From a bacterium M00.F.Ca.ET.205.01.1.1 (GTDB taxonomy: Bacteria > Pseudomonadota > Alphaproteobacteria > Rhizobiales > Rhizobiaceae), in NCBI GenBank assembly GCA_004791255.1, contig SRUQ01000003.1, forward strand, positions 520,623-584,622: 64,000 nt of DNA, given 5' to 3'. The notes beneath the pieces were generated by a model that worked only from the letters and a program-made list of their open reading frames with translations, was not told the DNA's origin and searched no databases. Position 1 is the first letter of the stretch, and every line of letters begins with the position of its first letter. This document shows positions 1 to 7,768 of the stretch, piece after piece. The position numbers and the translations under genes are program-made.

Positions 1-1015
1 AGCCGAGCACGCTGGCGACCGCGATGAAGGCGACCGGGCCGATCTCGAAATGGAACGGGATCGGCCCGCTGATGCCGCGCACGACGTAGTCTGCCGAGGG
101 GAGAGACAGAACGAGGGTCGCGACGGCGCAGACGGTGAAGGTCCAGTAGAGCACGGTGCGCGCACCGATGCGGTCGGAAAGCACGCCACCATAGGCGCGG
201 AAGATGCTGGCAGGAATTGAATAGGCCGCGCCGATCATGCCGGCAGTGGCGATGCCAAAGCCGTAGACACCGATCAGGTAGCGCGGCAGCCAGAGCGACA
301 GCGCCACGAACGCGCCGAAGACGAAGAAGTAGTAGAAGGCGAAGCGCCAGACCCGCGGGTTCTTGAGCGGCGCGAATTCCTGCCAGAAGCTTCGAGCCGG
401 CGCCGCCTTGCCGGCACGGCGCTCGCGGATGACCGGATCGTCACCGGTGGTGAACCAGAACATGACCGCCATGACGACCAGCGCGGCTGCCCAGATCTGC
501 GCCACCGACTGCCAGCCCCAGGCCAGGAGCACGAACGGCGCCAGGAACTTGGTGACCGCGGCGCCGACATTGCCGACGCCGAAAATGCCGAGCGCCGTGC
601 CTTGCCTGCCGGCGCGGAAGAAGCGCGAGACATAAGCGACGCCGACAGCGAAGGAGCCGCCGGCAAGCCCGACGCCGAGCGCTGCGAGGAGCATCTGCTC
701 GTAGGTGTGCGCAAAGGAAAGCAGGAAGGTCGCCACCGCCGCCGCCAGCATGGTGGCGGTGTAGACCAGCCGTCCGCCAAAGCGGTCGGTCCAGACGCCG
801 AGCACCATGCGCACGAGCGAGCCGGTGAGGATCGGCGTGCCGACGAGCAGGCCGAACTCGGTCTCGTTCAGCCCAAGTTCCTGCTTTATGCGAACGCCGA
901 TGATGGAAAAGATCGTCCACACCGCGAAGCAGACGGTGAAGGCGATGGTGGACATCATGAGCGCCTGCCGGGGAGCACTATCCTGGCTGGGCGCGGCTGG
1001 GAGGATTGTGGTCAT
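1..1015 (-). CDS. narK: NarK/NasA-type nitrate/nitrite MFS transporter (3' end beyond window)
   Basis: The reading frame starts at an ATG at 1015 and stays open to the left edge, so about 338 residues are visible and the C-terminus is missing. The product begins MTTILPAAPSQ and shows repeated hydrophobic helices of a 12-TM major facilitator. Family-like segments include the loop after helix 2 (GVWTDRFGGR) and the glycine-rich GIFGVGNVGAAVTKF segment typical of the nitrate/nitrite porter family. It would import nitrate, or exchange nitrate and nitrite, at the inner membrane. It lies downstream of its own sigma-54 promoter and ANTAR leader and of a 58-codon nrtA-like ORF, so it is probably induced by nitrate through NasT. 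A nitrate reductase gene may follow outside the window, but this is not visible. Confidence 0.85.
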   Translation of the reverse strand, partial: MTTILPAAPSQDSAPRQALMMSTIAFTVCFAVWTIFSIIGVRIKQELGLNETEFGLLVGTPILTGSLVRMVLGVWTDRFGGRLVYTATMLAAAVATFLLSFAHTYEQMLLAALGVGLAGGSFAVGVAYVSRFFRAGRQGTALGIFGVGNVGAAVTKFLAPFVLLAWGWQSVAQIWAAALVVMAVMFWFTTGDDPVIRERRAGKAAPARSFWQEFAPLKNPRVWRFAFYYFFVFGAFVALSLWLPRYLIGVYGFGIATAGMIGAAYSIPASIFRAYGGVLSDRIGARTVLYWTFTVCAVATLVLSLPSADYVVRGISGPIPFHFEIGPVAFIAVASVLG

Positions 1016-1076
1016 CTGAGGCTCCGGTTTGCGGCGTGGGAGGCGCCGCGTGTTTTGTGGATCAAGGGCGCTTCGC

Positions 1077-1253
1077 TCAGCGCTGCTGGCCTTGAACGGT
1101 CATTTCGGGGCGCTTGCCCTCCGTTCTGGTGTCGGTGGGAAACAAGAGCAGTGCCGCGGTGAACAGCACCGCCGTCAGCACGCTGCTGGCGATAAAATCG
1201 CGGCGCGTGAAATCCTTGAGGGTCGTCGCACTTCCGATCCGCTTCGTCATCAT
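1077..1253 (-). CDS. 58-codon ORF duplicating the NrtA signal-peptide region
   Basis: An ATG-ATG start at 1253/1250 opens a 58-aa frame ending in TGA at 1077. Residues 3-20 copy the beginning of NrtA (MTKRIG...TTLK...TRRDF), including the twin-arginine motif (R17-R18) and a hydrophobic stretch at residues 27-38. The sequence then diverges into a short charged tail. It sits between a duplicated ANTAR leader and narK, 61 bp ahead of the narK start. It may be the remnant of an nrtA copy deleted between its 5' end and narK. It could alternatively be a translated leader peptide that couples ribosomes to narK. No gene prediction in the usual sense supports it; homology to the neighbouring nrtA is the evidence. 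Confidence 0.6.
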   Translation of the reverse strand: MMTKRIGSATTLKDFTRRDFIASSVLTAVLFTAALLLFPTDTRTEGKRPEMTVQGQQR

Positions 1254-1301
1254 CGTCTCCGGTTGGCGCCGCCTGGGATCGGCACGTGTTCGGGTTCAAA
1301 A

Positions 1302-1370
1302 CAAAAAAGCTGCCGTCCAGGCTTGGCGCGTCCGTACATCCGGGATCGCGTGTCAACCTGAGCGGCAGCT
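1302..1370 (-). terminator. Intrinsic terminator in the narK leader (regulated)
   Basis: AGCTGCCG...CTCAGG pairs with CCTGGACGGCAGCT across an internal loop of about 40 nt and is followed by a six-T run at 1303-1308. It is mutually exclusive with ANTAR hairpin 2. Confidence 0.75.
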
Positions 1371-1426
1371 TTGCCTGTGGCGCCCGCCATTGGACGCCGT
1401 GTCTTTTTCTTGCCCTTGCGGACCTA
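1302..1426 (-). ncRNA. NasT-responsive ANTAR leader RNA with terminator (upstream of narK)
   Basis: Read on the minus strand from the sigma-54 start (about 1426), the leader forms a 6-bp stem at 1397-1380 with hexaloop AATGGC. A second hairpin at 1375-1364 (GGC/GCC stem) has hexaloop AAAGCT. Both loops have A at position 1 and G at position 4, as in published ANTAR target RNAs. The 3' arm of hairpin 2 (AGCTGCC) is also the 5' arm of a terminator pairing with CGGCAGCT at 1308-1315, followed by TTTTTT. The exclusive pairings fit antitermination by nitrate-activated NasT. The same layout occurs upstream of nrtA. Confidence 0.85.
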
Positions 1427-1436
1427 CATCCTGATA

Positions 1437-1452
1437 GGCAGGAAGCGTGCCA
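1437..1452 (-). promoter_or_regulatory. Sigma-54 (-24/-12) promoter for narK operon
   Basis: The minus strand reads TGGCACGCTTCCTGCC: the -24 GG and -12 GC dinucleotides are separated by the canonical 10 nt. The predicted start, near 1426, is just ahead of the ANTAR hairpins. This implies NtrC-type activation under nitrogen limitation. Confidence 0.8.
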
Positions 1453-1648
1453 ATTCGACGGCGTTCTTGATTATCCAATGATATCAATGTGAAAGTGCAG
1501 CCGCGCGGCTTTTGACCAGGTTCGACAGCGGATCAAGGATTAGTCAGAATGCCTTGCACAGCAGCATAATATTTGTGCAATGCGGTAGATTGCCCATTGC
1601 CGATGCAGATTTCCCATTGCCGATGGTGACGAGTTTTCAGTCATGGCG
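1453..1648. promoter_or_regulatory. Upstream control region of narK leader
   Basis: This stretch between nrtC and the sigma-54 promoter holds no gene. It contains TTGTGCAATGC (1573-1583), which recurs upstream of nrtA and nasT. It also contains a 13-bp direct repeat, CCCATTGCCGATG, at 1593-1605 and 1613-1625. It is the natural place for activator (NtrC) sites, but a canonical spaced NtrC palindrome was not clear. Confidence 0.45.
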
Positions 1649-2446
1649 CTACTCCGCGGCTTCGACGAAGCGGTGGCGTTCGTAGAGGAACTTCAGCACT
1701 GCCTCGCGGCAGCGCAGGAAGGTGCGGTCGGAAGAGAGCTCGACGCGGCGGCGCGGCCGGGCGAGCGGCACGGCAAGCACCTCGCCGATCGTCGCCGCCG
1801 GACCGTTGGTCATCATCACGATACGGTCGGAGAGCAGCACCGCCTCGTCGACATCATGGGTGATCATGATCGTCGTCGAGCCAAGCCTGGAATGGATGTC
1901 CATCACCGCGTCCTGCAGATGCGCGCGGGTCAGCGCGTCGAGCGCGCCGAACGGTTCGTCGAGCAGCAGGATCTTCGGTTCCATGGCGAGCGCGCGCGCA
2001 ATGCCGACACGCTGCTTCATGCCGCCCGAGATTTCCGCCGGCCGCTTGTCCTTCGCATGCGCCATCTGCACGAGGTCGAGATTGCGCATGATCCAGTCAT
2101 GCCGCTCGGCACGGCTCTTGGTGCCGCCGAAGACCTTCGACACCGCCAGGTTGATGTTCTCGTAGACGGTGAGCCACGGCAAAAGGCTGTGGTTCTGGAA
2201 TACCACGGCGCGCTCCGGTCCGGGGCTGTCGACCTCCTTGTCCTCGAGCAGCACGGCGCCCGAGGAAACCTTGGTCAGCCCGGCGATCAGGTTGAGCAAG
2301 GTCGACTTGCCGCAGCCGGAATGGCCGATGATGGAGACGAACTCGCCCTTGTCGATGGTCAGCCTTATGTCTTTCAGCACCTCGCTGACCTGGCCGCCGC
2401 GGGCAAAGGATTTGTCGATATGGTCGAGTTTCAGATAGGCCGCCAT
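1649..2446 (-). CDS. nrtC: Nitrate ABC transporter ATP-binding protein
   Basis: The 265-aa ATPase powers nitrate import at the inner membrane. Visible motifs are Walker A (GHSGCGKST), the signature ISGGMKQRVGIARAL, Walker B (ILLLDEPFGALD) and a switch histidine (MITHDVDEA). The single-domain length matches NrtD/CmpD/SsuB-type subunits; it lacks the fused substrate-binding domain of cyanobacterial NrtC. The ATG at 2446 is preferred because GAGGAGAGGG lies just upstream; a GTG at 2449 also opens the frame. It is the last gene of the nrtABC operon, 10 bp after nrtB. Substrate (nitrate, rather than taurine or sulfonate) is inferred from NrtA and the NasST genes nearby. Confidence 0.9.
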   Translation of the reverse strand: MAAYLKLDHIDKSFARGGQVSEVLKDIRLTIDKGEFVSIIGHSGCGKSTLLNLIAGLTKVSSGAVLLEDKEVDSPGPERAVVFQNHSLLPWLTVYENINLAVSKVFGGTKSRAERHDWIMRNLDLVQMAHAKDKRPAEISGGMKQRVGIARALAMEPKILLLDEPFGALDALTRAHLQDAVMDIHSRLGSTTIMITHDVDEAVLLSDRIVMMTNGPAATIGEVLAVPLARPRRRVELSSDRTFLRCREAVLKFLYERHRFVEAAE

Positions 2447-2456
2447 CACCCTCTCC

Positions 2457-3353
2457 TCACTTTGCCGTTGTGCCGCGGGTGACGACGCCGCCGACCGCGG
2501 CGACCAGGCGGTCGAGGCAGAAGCCGGTGACGCCGATATAGGCGAGCGCGACGATGATGTCGGGCAGCCGCGACGAGTTCCACGCGTCCCAGATGAAAAA
2601 GCCGATGCCGACGCCGCCGGTCAGCATTTCGGCGGCGACGATGGCGAGCCAGGACAGGCCGATGCCGATGCGCAAGCCGGTGAAGATGTAGGGCGCTGCC
2701 GCCGGCACCATGATCTTCACGAAGAACTCGATCTGGTTGAGCCTGAGGATGCGGGCGACGTTACGGTAGTCCTCGGGGATGTTGCGGACGCCGACGGCGG
2801 TGTTGATAATCACCGGCCAGATCGAGGTGATGAAGATGACAAAGATCGCCGACGGGCTGGAATCGCGGAACGCCGCCAGCGACAGAGGCAGCCAGGCGAG
2901 CGGCGGCACGGTGCGCAGGATCTGGAACACCGGATCGAGGCCACGCATCGCCCACACCGACTGGCCGACCAGCGCGCCGAGCGCGACACCGACGATAGCC
3001 GCAAGGCCAAAGCCGATGGCGACCCGTTGCAGGGAGATCAGCACTCGCCAGGCAAGCCCGATATCCTGCGGGCCATTGTCGAAGAACGGATGCGCGATCA
3101 GGTCGTAGGCCTCGTTCCAGACCTGGCTCGGCGGCGGCAGGCTGGCCGTCGGCGACGAGCAGGCGACCTGCCAGACGACGAGCATGAGCACGATGACGAC
3201 GACCGGCGGCAGCAGCGTGCCGGCCAGTTTGCTCAAGATCGCGAGCGGGTCGAAGCGACGCCGCGCCTTGGGGGCGAAAGCGATCACTTTCGACGGCTCG
3301 GGTGGCGCGGGAAACACCTTCACCTTGGTGTCCTCGATGGCTTGAATTGACAT
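2457..3353 (-). CDS. nrtB: Nitrate ABC transporter permease
   Basis: The 298-aa BPD-type inner-membrane permease has a cytosolic N-terminus, a first TM near residues 45-65 (LLPPVVVIVLMLVVW) and further helices. The conserved EAA-like loop (residues about 220-240, NIPEDYRNVARILRLNQ) docks the ATPase. The frame is open from 3461, but the ATG at 3353 (MSIQAIEDTK) is chosen because the longer form adds an arginine-rich segment that overlaps the nrtA stop and an intercistronic hairpin. It lies between nrtA and nrtC and shares their leader-controlled transcript. Confidence 0.88.
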   Translation of the reverse strand: MSIQAIEDTKVKVFPAPPEPSKVIAFAPKARRRFDPLAILSKLAGTLLPPVVVIVLMLVVWQVACSSPTASLPPPSQVWNEAYDLIAHPFFDNGPQDIGLAWRVLISLQRVAIGFGLAAIVGVALGALVGQSVWAMRGLDPVFQILRTVPPLAWLPLSLAAFRDSSPSAIFVIFITSIWPVIINTAVGVRNIPEDYRNVARILRLNQIEFFVKIMVPAAAPYIFTGLRIGIGLSWLAIVAAEMLTGGVGIGFFIWDAWNSSRLPDIIVALAYIGVTGFCLDRLVAAVGGVVTRGTTAK

Positions 3354-3431
3354 GTCCAGGCACAACTCCGTGGTCGTATCCGGCGACAAGCGGCTGAAAC
3401 GCCGCTTGCGCCTGGGTCGGGGCTTTAGCGA

Positions 3432-3454
3432 CAACGGCGCGAAGGGCGCCGTTG
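3432..3454 (-). terminator. Intercistronic hairpin between nrtA and nrtB
   Basis: CAACGGCGC and GCGCCGTTG form a perfect 9-bp stem with a 5-nt loop immediately after the nrtA stop. There is no T-run, so it probably stabilises the nrtA message or attenuates, rather than terminating. This is common downstream of binding-protein genes. Confidence 0.55.
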
Positions 3455-3457
3455 CGC

Positions 3458-4774
3458 TCAAGCCGATGCCTTGATCTTCAGGCTGTCGAGATAGGCCGAC
3501 GGGTTGGCCGGATCGAAGGTCTTGCCGTCGAAGAAGGTCTCGACGCCGCGCGAGGAGGATGCCGGAATGTCGCTTGCCGCGACGCCGAGGTCCTTCGCCG
3601 CCTCGCGCCAGAGATCCTCGCGGTTGACCTGGTCGACCAGCGCCTTGATGTCGGTGCTCGGCGCGAACTTGCCCCAGCGGATGTTCTCGGCCAGGAACCA
3701 GCTGTCATGGCTCTTGAACGGATAGGACACGCCGTCCTTCCAGAACTTCATGTAGAGGTCGGTGCCGTTGGCGACGTGGCCATTGCCGTAGTTGATGTCG
3801 CCCTTGAGGCGGCCGATAATGTCGGCGGTCGGAACGTTCATCCATTGCCGCTTGCCGATGATGGCGGCCATCTCGTCCTTGTTCTCCTTTGCCTCGCACC
3901 ATTGCTGGGCTTCCATGACGGCCATCAGGATCGCCTTGGTGGCGTTCGGGTTCTTCTCGATGAAGGCGGCGCGCAGACCGAGCGCCTTTTCCGGATGGCC
4001 CTTCCAGAGTTCGCCCGTGGTGGCGGCGGTGAAGCCGACGCCCTGGTGGACAAGCTGCTCGTTCCACGGCTCGCCGACGCAGAACACGTCCATATTGCCG
4101 ACCTTCATGTTGGCCACCATCTGCGGCGGCGGCACGACGATGGTCGAGATGTCCTTGTCGGGGTCAATGCCGCCGGCGGCCAGCCAGTAGCGCAGCCAGA
4201 GGTCATGTGTGCCGCCCGGGAAGGTCATGGCGGCTTTCACTTCCTTGCCTCCGGCCTTCTTGGCGGCGAAGGCCTCCTTCAGCTTGGAGGCGTCGAGGCC
4301 GACGCCGGTGGCGGCATATTCCTGCGCGACCGAGATGCCCTGGCAGTCGTAGTTGAGCCGCGCCACGATCGCCATCGGCAGCGGCTGGTTGTTCTGCGTC
4401 ACCTTGCCGGTGTGCATCAGGTAGGGCATCGGCGTCAGGATGTGGGCGCCGTCAATGCCGTTGGCCTCGCCGCCGAGCACCAGATTGTCGCGCGTCGCAC
4501 CCCAGGAGGCCTGCTTCAGCACCTCGACATCGGGCATGCCGTATTTGGCGAACAGGCCCTTCTCCTTGGCGATCATCAGGGGCGCCGCATCGGTCAGCGC
4601 GATGAAGCCGAGCTTGGCCCCGGTCACCTCGGGAGCAGTCGTGGCGGCATAGGCGCCCGAGGGTAAGAGCTTGCGCGCCGCCACCAACAGCCCCGCCGTC
4701 AGGGCGCTTCTGGCGAGGAAATCGCGGCGTGTCATGCCCTTGAGTGTCGTTCCAGTTCCGATCCGTTTCGTCAT
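3458..4774 (-). CDS. nrtA: Nitrate-binding periplasmic protein NrtA
   Basis: The 438-aa protein is of the NrtA/CmpA family and delivers nitrate to NrtBC. A twin-arginine signal (TRRDFL, residues 15-20) and a hydrophobic segment ending near AYAATT predict Tat export. The mature part carries family signatures such as LGFIALTDAAPLMIAKEKGLF and WLAAGGIDPDKD. The related NasS (5910-7169) lacks a signal peptide, which separates transporter from sensor. The gene is first in nrtABC, 60 nt downstream of its ANTAR leader. Its 5' end and leader are duplicated in front of narK. Confidence 0.93.
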   Translation of the reverse strand: MTKRIGTGTTLKGMTRRDFLARSALTAGLLVAARKLLPSGAYAATTAPEVTGAKLGFIALTDAAPLMIAKEKGLFAKYGMPDVEVLKQASWGATRDNLVLGGEANGIDGAHILTPMPYLMHTGKVTQNNQPLPMAIVARLNYDCQGISVAQEYAATGVGLDASKLKEAFAAKKAGGKEVKAAMTFPGGTHDLWLRYWLAAGGIDPDKDISTIVVPPPQMVANMKVGNMDVFCVGEPWNEQLVHQGVGFTAATTGELWKGHPEKALGLRAAFIEKNPNATKAILMAVMEAQQWCEAKENKDEMAAIIGKRQWMNVPTADIIGRLKGDINYGNGHVANGTDLYMKFWKDGVSYPFKSHDSWFLAENIRWGKFAPSTDIKALVDQVNREDLWREAAKDLGVAASDIPASSSRGVETFFDGKTFDPANPSAYLDSLKIKASA

Positions 4775-4834
4775 CGTCGTCTCCCATTGGGCGCCGCTTG
4801 GGACCGGCGCCGTCGATTGCGTGTTCGGTCAAAA

Positions 4835-4903
4835 CAAAAAAGCCGCCGGCCAGGCTGCGCGCGTCCGTCCATCCGGGATCGCGTGTTGACCTGAGCGGCA
4901 GCT
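4835..4903 (-). terminator. Intrinsic terminator in the nrtA leader (regulated)
   Basis: AGCTGCCGCTCAGG pairs with CCTGGCCGGCGGCT and is followed by TTTTTTG. It competes with ANTAR hairpin 2. Confidence 0.78.
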
Positions 4904-4957
4904 TTGCCTGTAGCGCCCGCCATTGGACGCTTGTTCCATGACCCCGAGAAGGGTCTG
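4835..4957 (-). ncRNA. NasT-responsive ANTAR leader RNA with terminator (upstream of nrtA)
   Basis: On the minus strand, hairpin 1 at 4930-4913 has a 6-bp stem and hexaloop AATGGC. Hairpin 2 at 4908-4897 has hexaloop AAAGCT. Both loops carry the A1/G4 signature. The 3' arm of hairpin 2 overlaps the 5' arm of a terminator (4903-4890 with 4854-4841) ending in TTTTTT. The leader is about 80% alike to the narK leader. Established ANTAR work shows that the protein binds the two hairpins and prevents terminator formation; NasT is encoded 2.3 kb away. Confidence 0.87.
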
Positions 4958-4967
4958 CCTATTGCAA

Positions 4968-4983
4968 AGCAGGAACCGTGCCA
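4968..4983 (-). promoter_or_regulatory. Sigma-54 promoter for nrtABC
   Basis: The minus strand reads TGGCACGGTTCCTGCT, with GG and GC separated by 10 nt. The start near 4957 precedes the ANTAR hairpins, as in the narK copy. Confidence 0.82.
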
Positions 4984-5083
4984 GTTTCGGAAGGAGTGAC
5001 AGACATGAATGAAATCAAGGATATGCCACAATGGTCGGCGCGCCGACCCGTAGCTCGAGCAAGCCAAAGATTGTTCATTAGCG

Positions 5084-5117
5084 CAAGCGCACGCATAAAT
5101 TTTGTGCAATGCACAAA
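5084..5117. promoter_or_regulatory. Dyad-rich upstream element of nrtA
   Basis: It contains TTGTGCAATGC (5102-5112) inside the symmetric TTGTGCAATGCACAA. A GCAC half-site lies 11 nt before GTGC. The same 11-mer lies upstream of narK and nasT, so a common nitrogen regulator (NtrC is the obvious candidate) may bind here. Confidence 0.45.
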
Positions 5118-5165
5118 AATGGCGCGGAAATGATCAGTGCAGATTTGGCATCAAGTCACGCACGG

Positions 5166-5909
5166 TCATAGACGCTTTGCCAGCGTTATGATCTCCGGGC
5201 TCGTTGGAGTCGGCGTGCTCCCGTCGAAGTCGCCAAACTGCTGTTCAATACGCAGCCCTGCGTCCTCGATCAGCGTCTGAAGCGCGTCCGTATTCAGGAA
5301 CCTCAAGGTGCTCCGGCTTTGCATCGGAAGGCTTGGATGATTGCCGCTGAAGGTGTGAGTGAACGTTACCGTTTGACCGTCAAAATCGGAATCGAGTTCC
5401 GTTGTGATAAGCACGGAAGTCCCGTCTGGCACCGCAACGCTCGCTGTATTTTCCGGGGTCCAGCGTTTCCAAGGACGCGCGGCGGGATTGCGGGTTTCAA
5501 AGGCAAAAACGCCCCCGGGGACTAGAGATTTGCTGACAGATGCCACGAAGCTTTGCAGGTCTGAATTGCTGACGATGGCCTGAAATGCGTGACCGGTCAT
5601 GACAACCAGATCAAACCGATGTTCCCAATCCTGATCTTGCAATTCGCCGAGAACCCATTCTATGCCGGGATACGCGCGCGCGCGCTCAAGCACGCCGGGC
5701 GCGGGATCTATGCCGCAAAGCCGCCCGGAATGGCCTGCCTTTCGAGCTTCCTGGAGAAGGGTGCCCGTGCCGCACCCAACATCAAGGACAGCATTGGCCT
5801 TCAGGATGTGAGGCAGATAGAAATCATAGTCGTCACGCACCGTTCGTGGATGCCAGGCGTCATAGACGGCGGATAGAAACGTGTCGTCGTAAAAGCGATC
5901 AACCGGCAA
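5166..5909 (-). CDS. Class I SAM-dependent methyltransferase
   Basis: The 247-aa protein has a Rossmann-like AdoMet fold: motif I VLDVGCGTGTLLQEA (residues about 40-54), an acidic end of strand 2 (GIDPAP) and motif IV FDLVVMTGHAFQ. The substrate is unknown; the family includes small-molecule and quinone methylases. No ATG is available near the expected N-terminus. A TTG at 5909, directly abutting the nasS stop and preceded by AGGGAAGG, is the best start. It appears translationally coupled to nasST, but no nitrate-related role is established. Confidence 0.8.
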   Translation of the reverse strand: MPVDRFYDDTFLSAVYDAWHPRTVRDDYDFYLPHILKANAVLDVGCGTGTLLQEARKAGHSGRLCGIDPAPGVLERARAYPGIEWVLGELQDQDWEHRFDLVVMTGHAFQAIVSNSDLQSFVASVSKSLVPGGVFAFETRNPAARPWKRWTPENTASVAVPDGTSVLITTELDSDFDGQTVTFTHTFSGNHPSLPMQSRSTLRFLNTDALQTLIEDAGLRIEQQFGDFDGSTPTPTSPEIITLAKRL

Positions 5910-7169
5910 TCAACGGCCTTCCCTGATTTGTCGCGACTGCTCCGGACTTTGCGAGGCAATATAGGCATCGATCTCATCGGGATCGAAGATCTGGCCGTCG
6001 AAGAAACCATCGGGACCGAGCACGAGGCTCGCACCTGCCGAGCCGACCGGTGTTGCCACCTTGAGTGCGCCCTCGACCTTGGCATTGGCGCCGGGCAACG
6101 CCACGCCGAGCGGTTTCAGCGCCGCGCGATAAAGGTCGGGACGGTAGCAGTCGCGGGCGATGGCCAGGTTCCCAGGCGTATGCGCCAGCTGCCCCCAACG
6201 CACCATCTGCGTGTAGAACCACAGCGCGTGGCTCTTCCAGGGAAAGTTCGCCGCCTTGTCGAAGGGCACGAAGAAATCCTCGACCGTCCGCTCCGCGCCG
6301 CCGCCGAGCGCCAGATGCCCAGTCAGCGCCGGCATCTGGAGCGCCGGTTTCTGGCCGAGGAAGCCGGCTTGCGCCATCAGCGCGGCCAGGTCGTCCCGGT
6401 TGGCCCTGTCCTGGCACCAGCGGGCGGAATGGTGCAGCGCCCGCAGCAAGGCCGCCAGCGCCTCAGGCTGCTCGTCGGCCCACGCCTTGCGCGCGCCGAT
6501 CACCTTTTCCGGGCTGTTGCGCCACAGCAGCGCCTTGACGGTGACGATATGGCCGATGCCGGCGGCCACCGCGGCACTGTTCCAGGGCTCGCCGACGCAA
6601 TAGCCGTCGATGCGGCCGGCGGCCAGCGCATCGGCCATGAAAGGCGGCGGCACGATGACGATCTCGATCTCGCGTTCGGGATCGATCCCGCAGGCGGCAA
6701 GCCAGTAGCGCAATTCGTAATTATGCCCGGAATGCGGGTGCACAACGGCAAAGCGCAGCGGCTCGCGGCCGGTCGCGGCGCGTTCGCGGATGAAGGTGCG
6801 CAGCGCCGCACCGCCACGCGCCGGATCGAGATCCGATACCGGGCCATGCGCCGCCATGCCGTCCCAGACGGCATTGGAAATGGTGACGCAATTGCCGCCG
6901 AGACCGAGCGAGAATGGCACGATCGTCTCGGAGGCAAGCGGGGTGAGGCCAAGATTGCAGGCCAGCGGCATCGGCCCCAGCATATGGGCGAGATCGAAAT
7001 GGCCGATTGCGATGCGGTCGCGGATGTTGGCCCAGGACGTCTCGCGGTGCAGCACGAGTTCGACGCCCTCGCGCGCGGCAAATCCCATTTCGCCGGCAGC
7101 CACCAGCACAGCGCTGTCGAACAGCGGCATGAAGCCGGCGGTGATCTGGTGCTCGGCGCGCATGCTCAT
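5910..7169 (-). CDS. nasS: NasS nitrate/nitrite sensor (NrtA-like, cytosolic)
   Basis: The 419-aa protein is homologous to NrtA (TAGFMPLFDSAVLVAAGEMGF; YWLAACGIDPEREIEI matches NrtA's YWLAAGGIDPDKD) but has no signal peptide, so it stays in the cytoplasm. In NasST systems, nitrate-free NasS sequesters NasT; nitrate binding releases it to bind leader RNAs. The ATG at 7169 overlaps the nasT stop by 4 nt (ATGA), indicating translational coupling and equimolar production. Two NasT targets are present in the same window, upstream of nrtA and narK. Confidence 0.92.
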   Translation of the reverse strand: MSMRAEHQITAGFMPLFDSAVLVAAGEMGFAAREGVELVLHRETSWANIRDRIAIGHFDLAHMLGPMPLACNLGLTPLASETIVPFSLGLGGNCVTISNAVWDGMAAHGPVSDLDPARGGAALRTFIRERAATGREPLRFAVVHPHSGHNYELRYWLAACGIDPEREIEIVIVPPPFMADALAAGRIDGYCVGEPWNSAAVAAGIGHIVTVKALLWRNSPEKVIGARKAWADEQPEALAALLRALHHSARWCQDRANRDDLAALMAQAGFLGQKPALQMPALTGHLALGGGAERTVEDFFVPFDKAANFPWKSHALWFYTQMVRWGQLAHTPGNLAIARDCYRPDLYRAALKPLGVALPGANAKVEGALKVATPVGSAGASLVLGPDGFFDGQIFDPDEIDAYIASQSPEQSRQIREGR

Positions 7170-7768
7170 TCGTCCTCCAGCGGTCCGAGCAGCCCGGCCG
7201 TCGTCACCAAGGCTTGTGCGATATCGCTGATCTTGCGGTTCTGGTTCATCGCCGTCTTGCGCAGCAGCGCGTAGGCGGCTTCCTCGCTCAAGCCCCGAGA
7301 CTTCATCAGGATGCCCTTGGCGCGGTCGATCACCTTGCGGTTCTCAAGCTCGTTGCGCGCTTCCTCCAGTTCGCGCGCCATGCGCGAAAAGGCGTTGAAC
7401 CGGCTGACCGCCATGTCGAGGATCGGTTTGACGCGCTCTTGCCTGAGACCATCGACGACATAGGCCGAGACCCCGGCCTCGACCGCCGCCTCGATCGAGG
7501 CCTGGTCGGAGCGGTCGACGAACATGGCGATCGGCCGCTTCACCGCGCGCGACAGCTGGAACATGTTTTCCAGCATGTCGCGGTTGGGGTTTTCGAGGTC
7601 GATGACGATGACGTCGGGCTCGATCTCGGCGATGCGCCGCGCGATGCCGGTCACATCGTGGATGACGGTGACCCGTTCATGGCCGGCCTCGCGCAGTCCC
7701 GCCTCGATTATCGAGGCGCGGATGCGGTTTTCGTCGATCACCAGGACGGCGAGGGAGGTTCGGACCAT
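7166..7768 (-). CDS. nasT: NasT ANTAR-domain antiterminator
   Basis: The 200-aa protein has an N-terminal receiver-like domain (residues 1-120; PDVIVIDLENPNRD with a conserved Asp). It ends in a C-terminal ANTAR three-helix RNA-binding domain (about 130-190; VIDRAKGILMKSRGLSEEAAYALLRK). It binds twin hexaloop hairpins and prevents termination in nitrate-assimilation leaders; NasS controls it. It is the first gene of nasTS, with TTGTGCAATGC 28 bp upstream of its start. The upstream histidine-rich ORF overlaps its 5' end only if a probable frameshift there is ignored. Confidence 0.93.
   Translation of the reverse strand: MVRTSLAVLVIDENRIRASIIEAGLREAGHERVTVIHDVTGIARRIAEIEPDVIVIDLENPNRDMLENMFQLSRAVKRPIAMFVDRSDQASIEAAVEAGVSAYVVDGLRQERVKPILDMAVSRFNAFSRMARELEEARNELENRKVIDRAKGILMKSRGLSEEAAYALLRKTAMNQNRKISDIAQALVTTAGLLGPLEDE

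Noticed and set aside
1571..1590. Canonical NtrC binding site upstream of narK
   Set aside because: GCAC and GTGC half-sites exist, but spacing (15 here, 11 upstream of nrtA) differs from the usual NtrC dyad, so only the shared 11-mer is reported.
1643..2482. Plus-strand 279-codon frame opposite nrtC
   Set aside because: Antisense shadow of a clear ABC ATPase; composition only reflects GC-rich codons.
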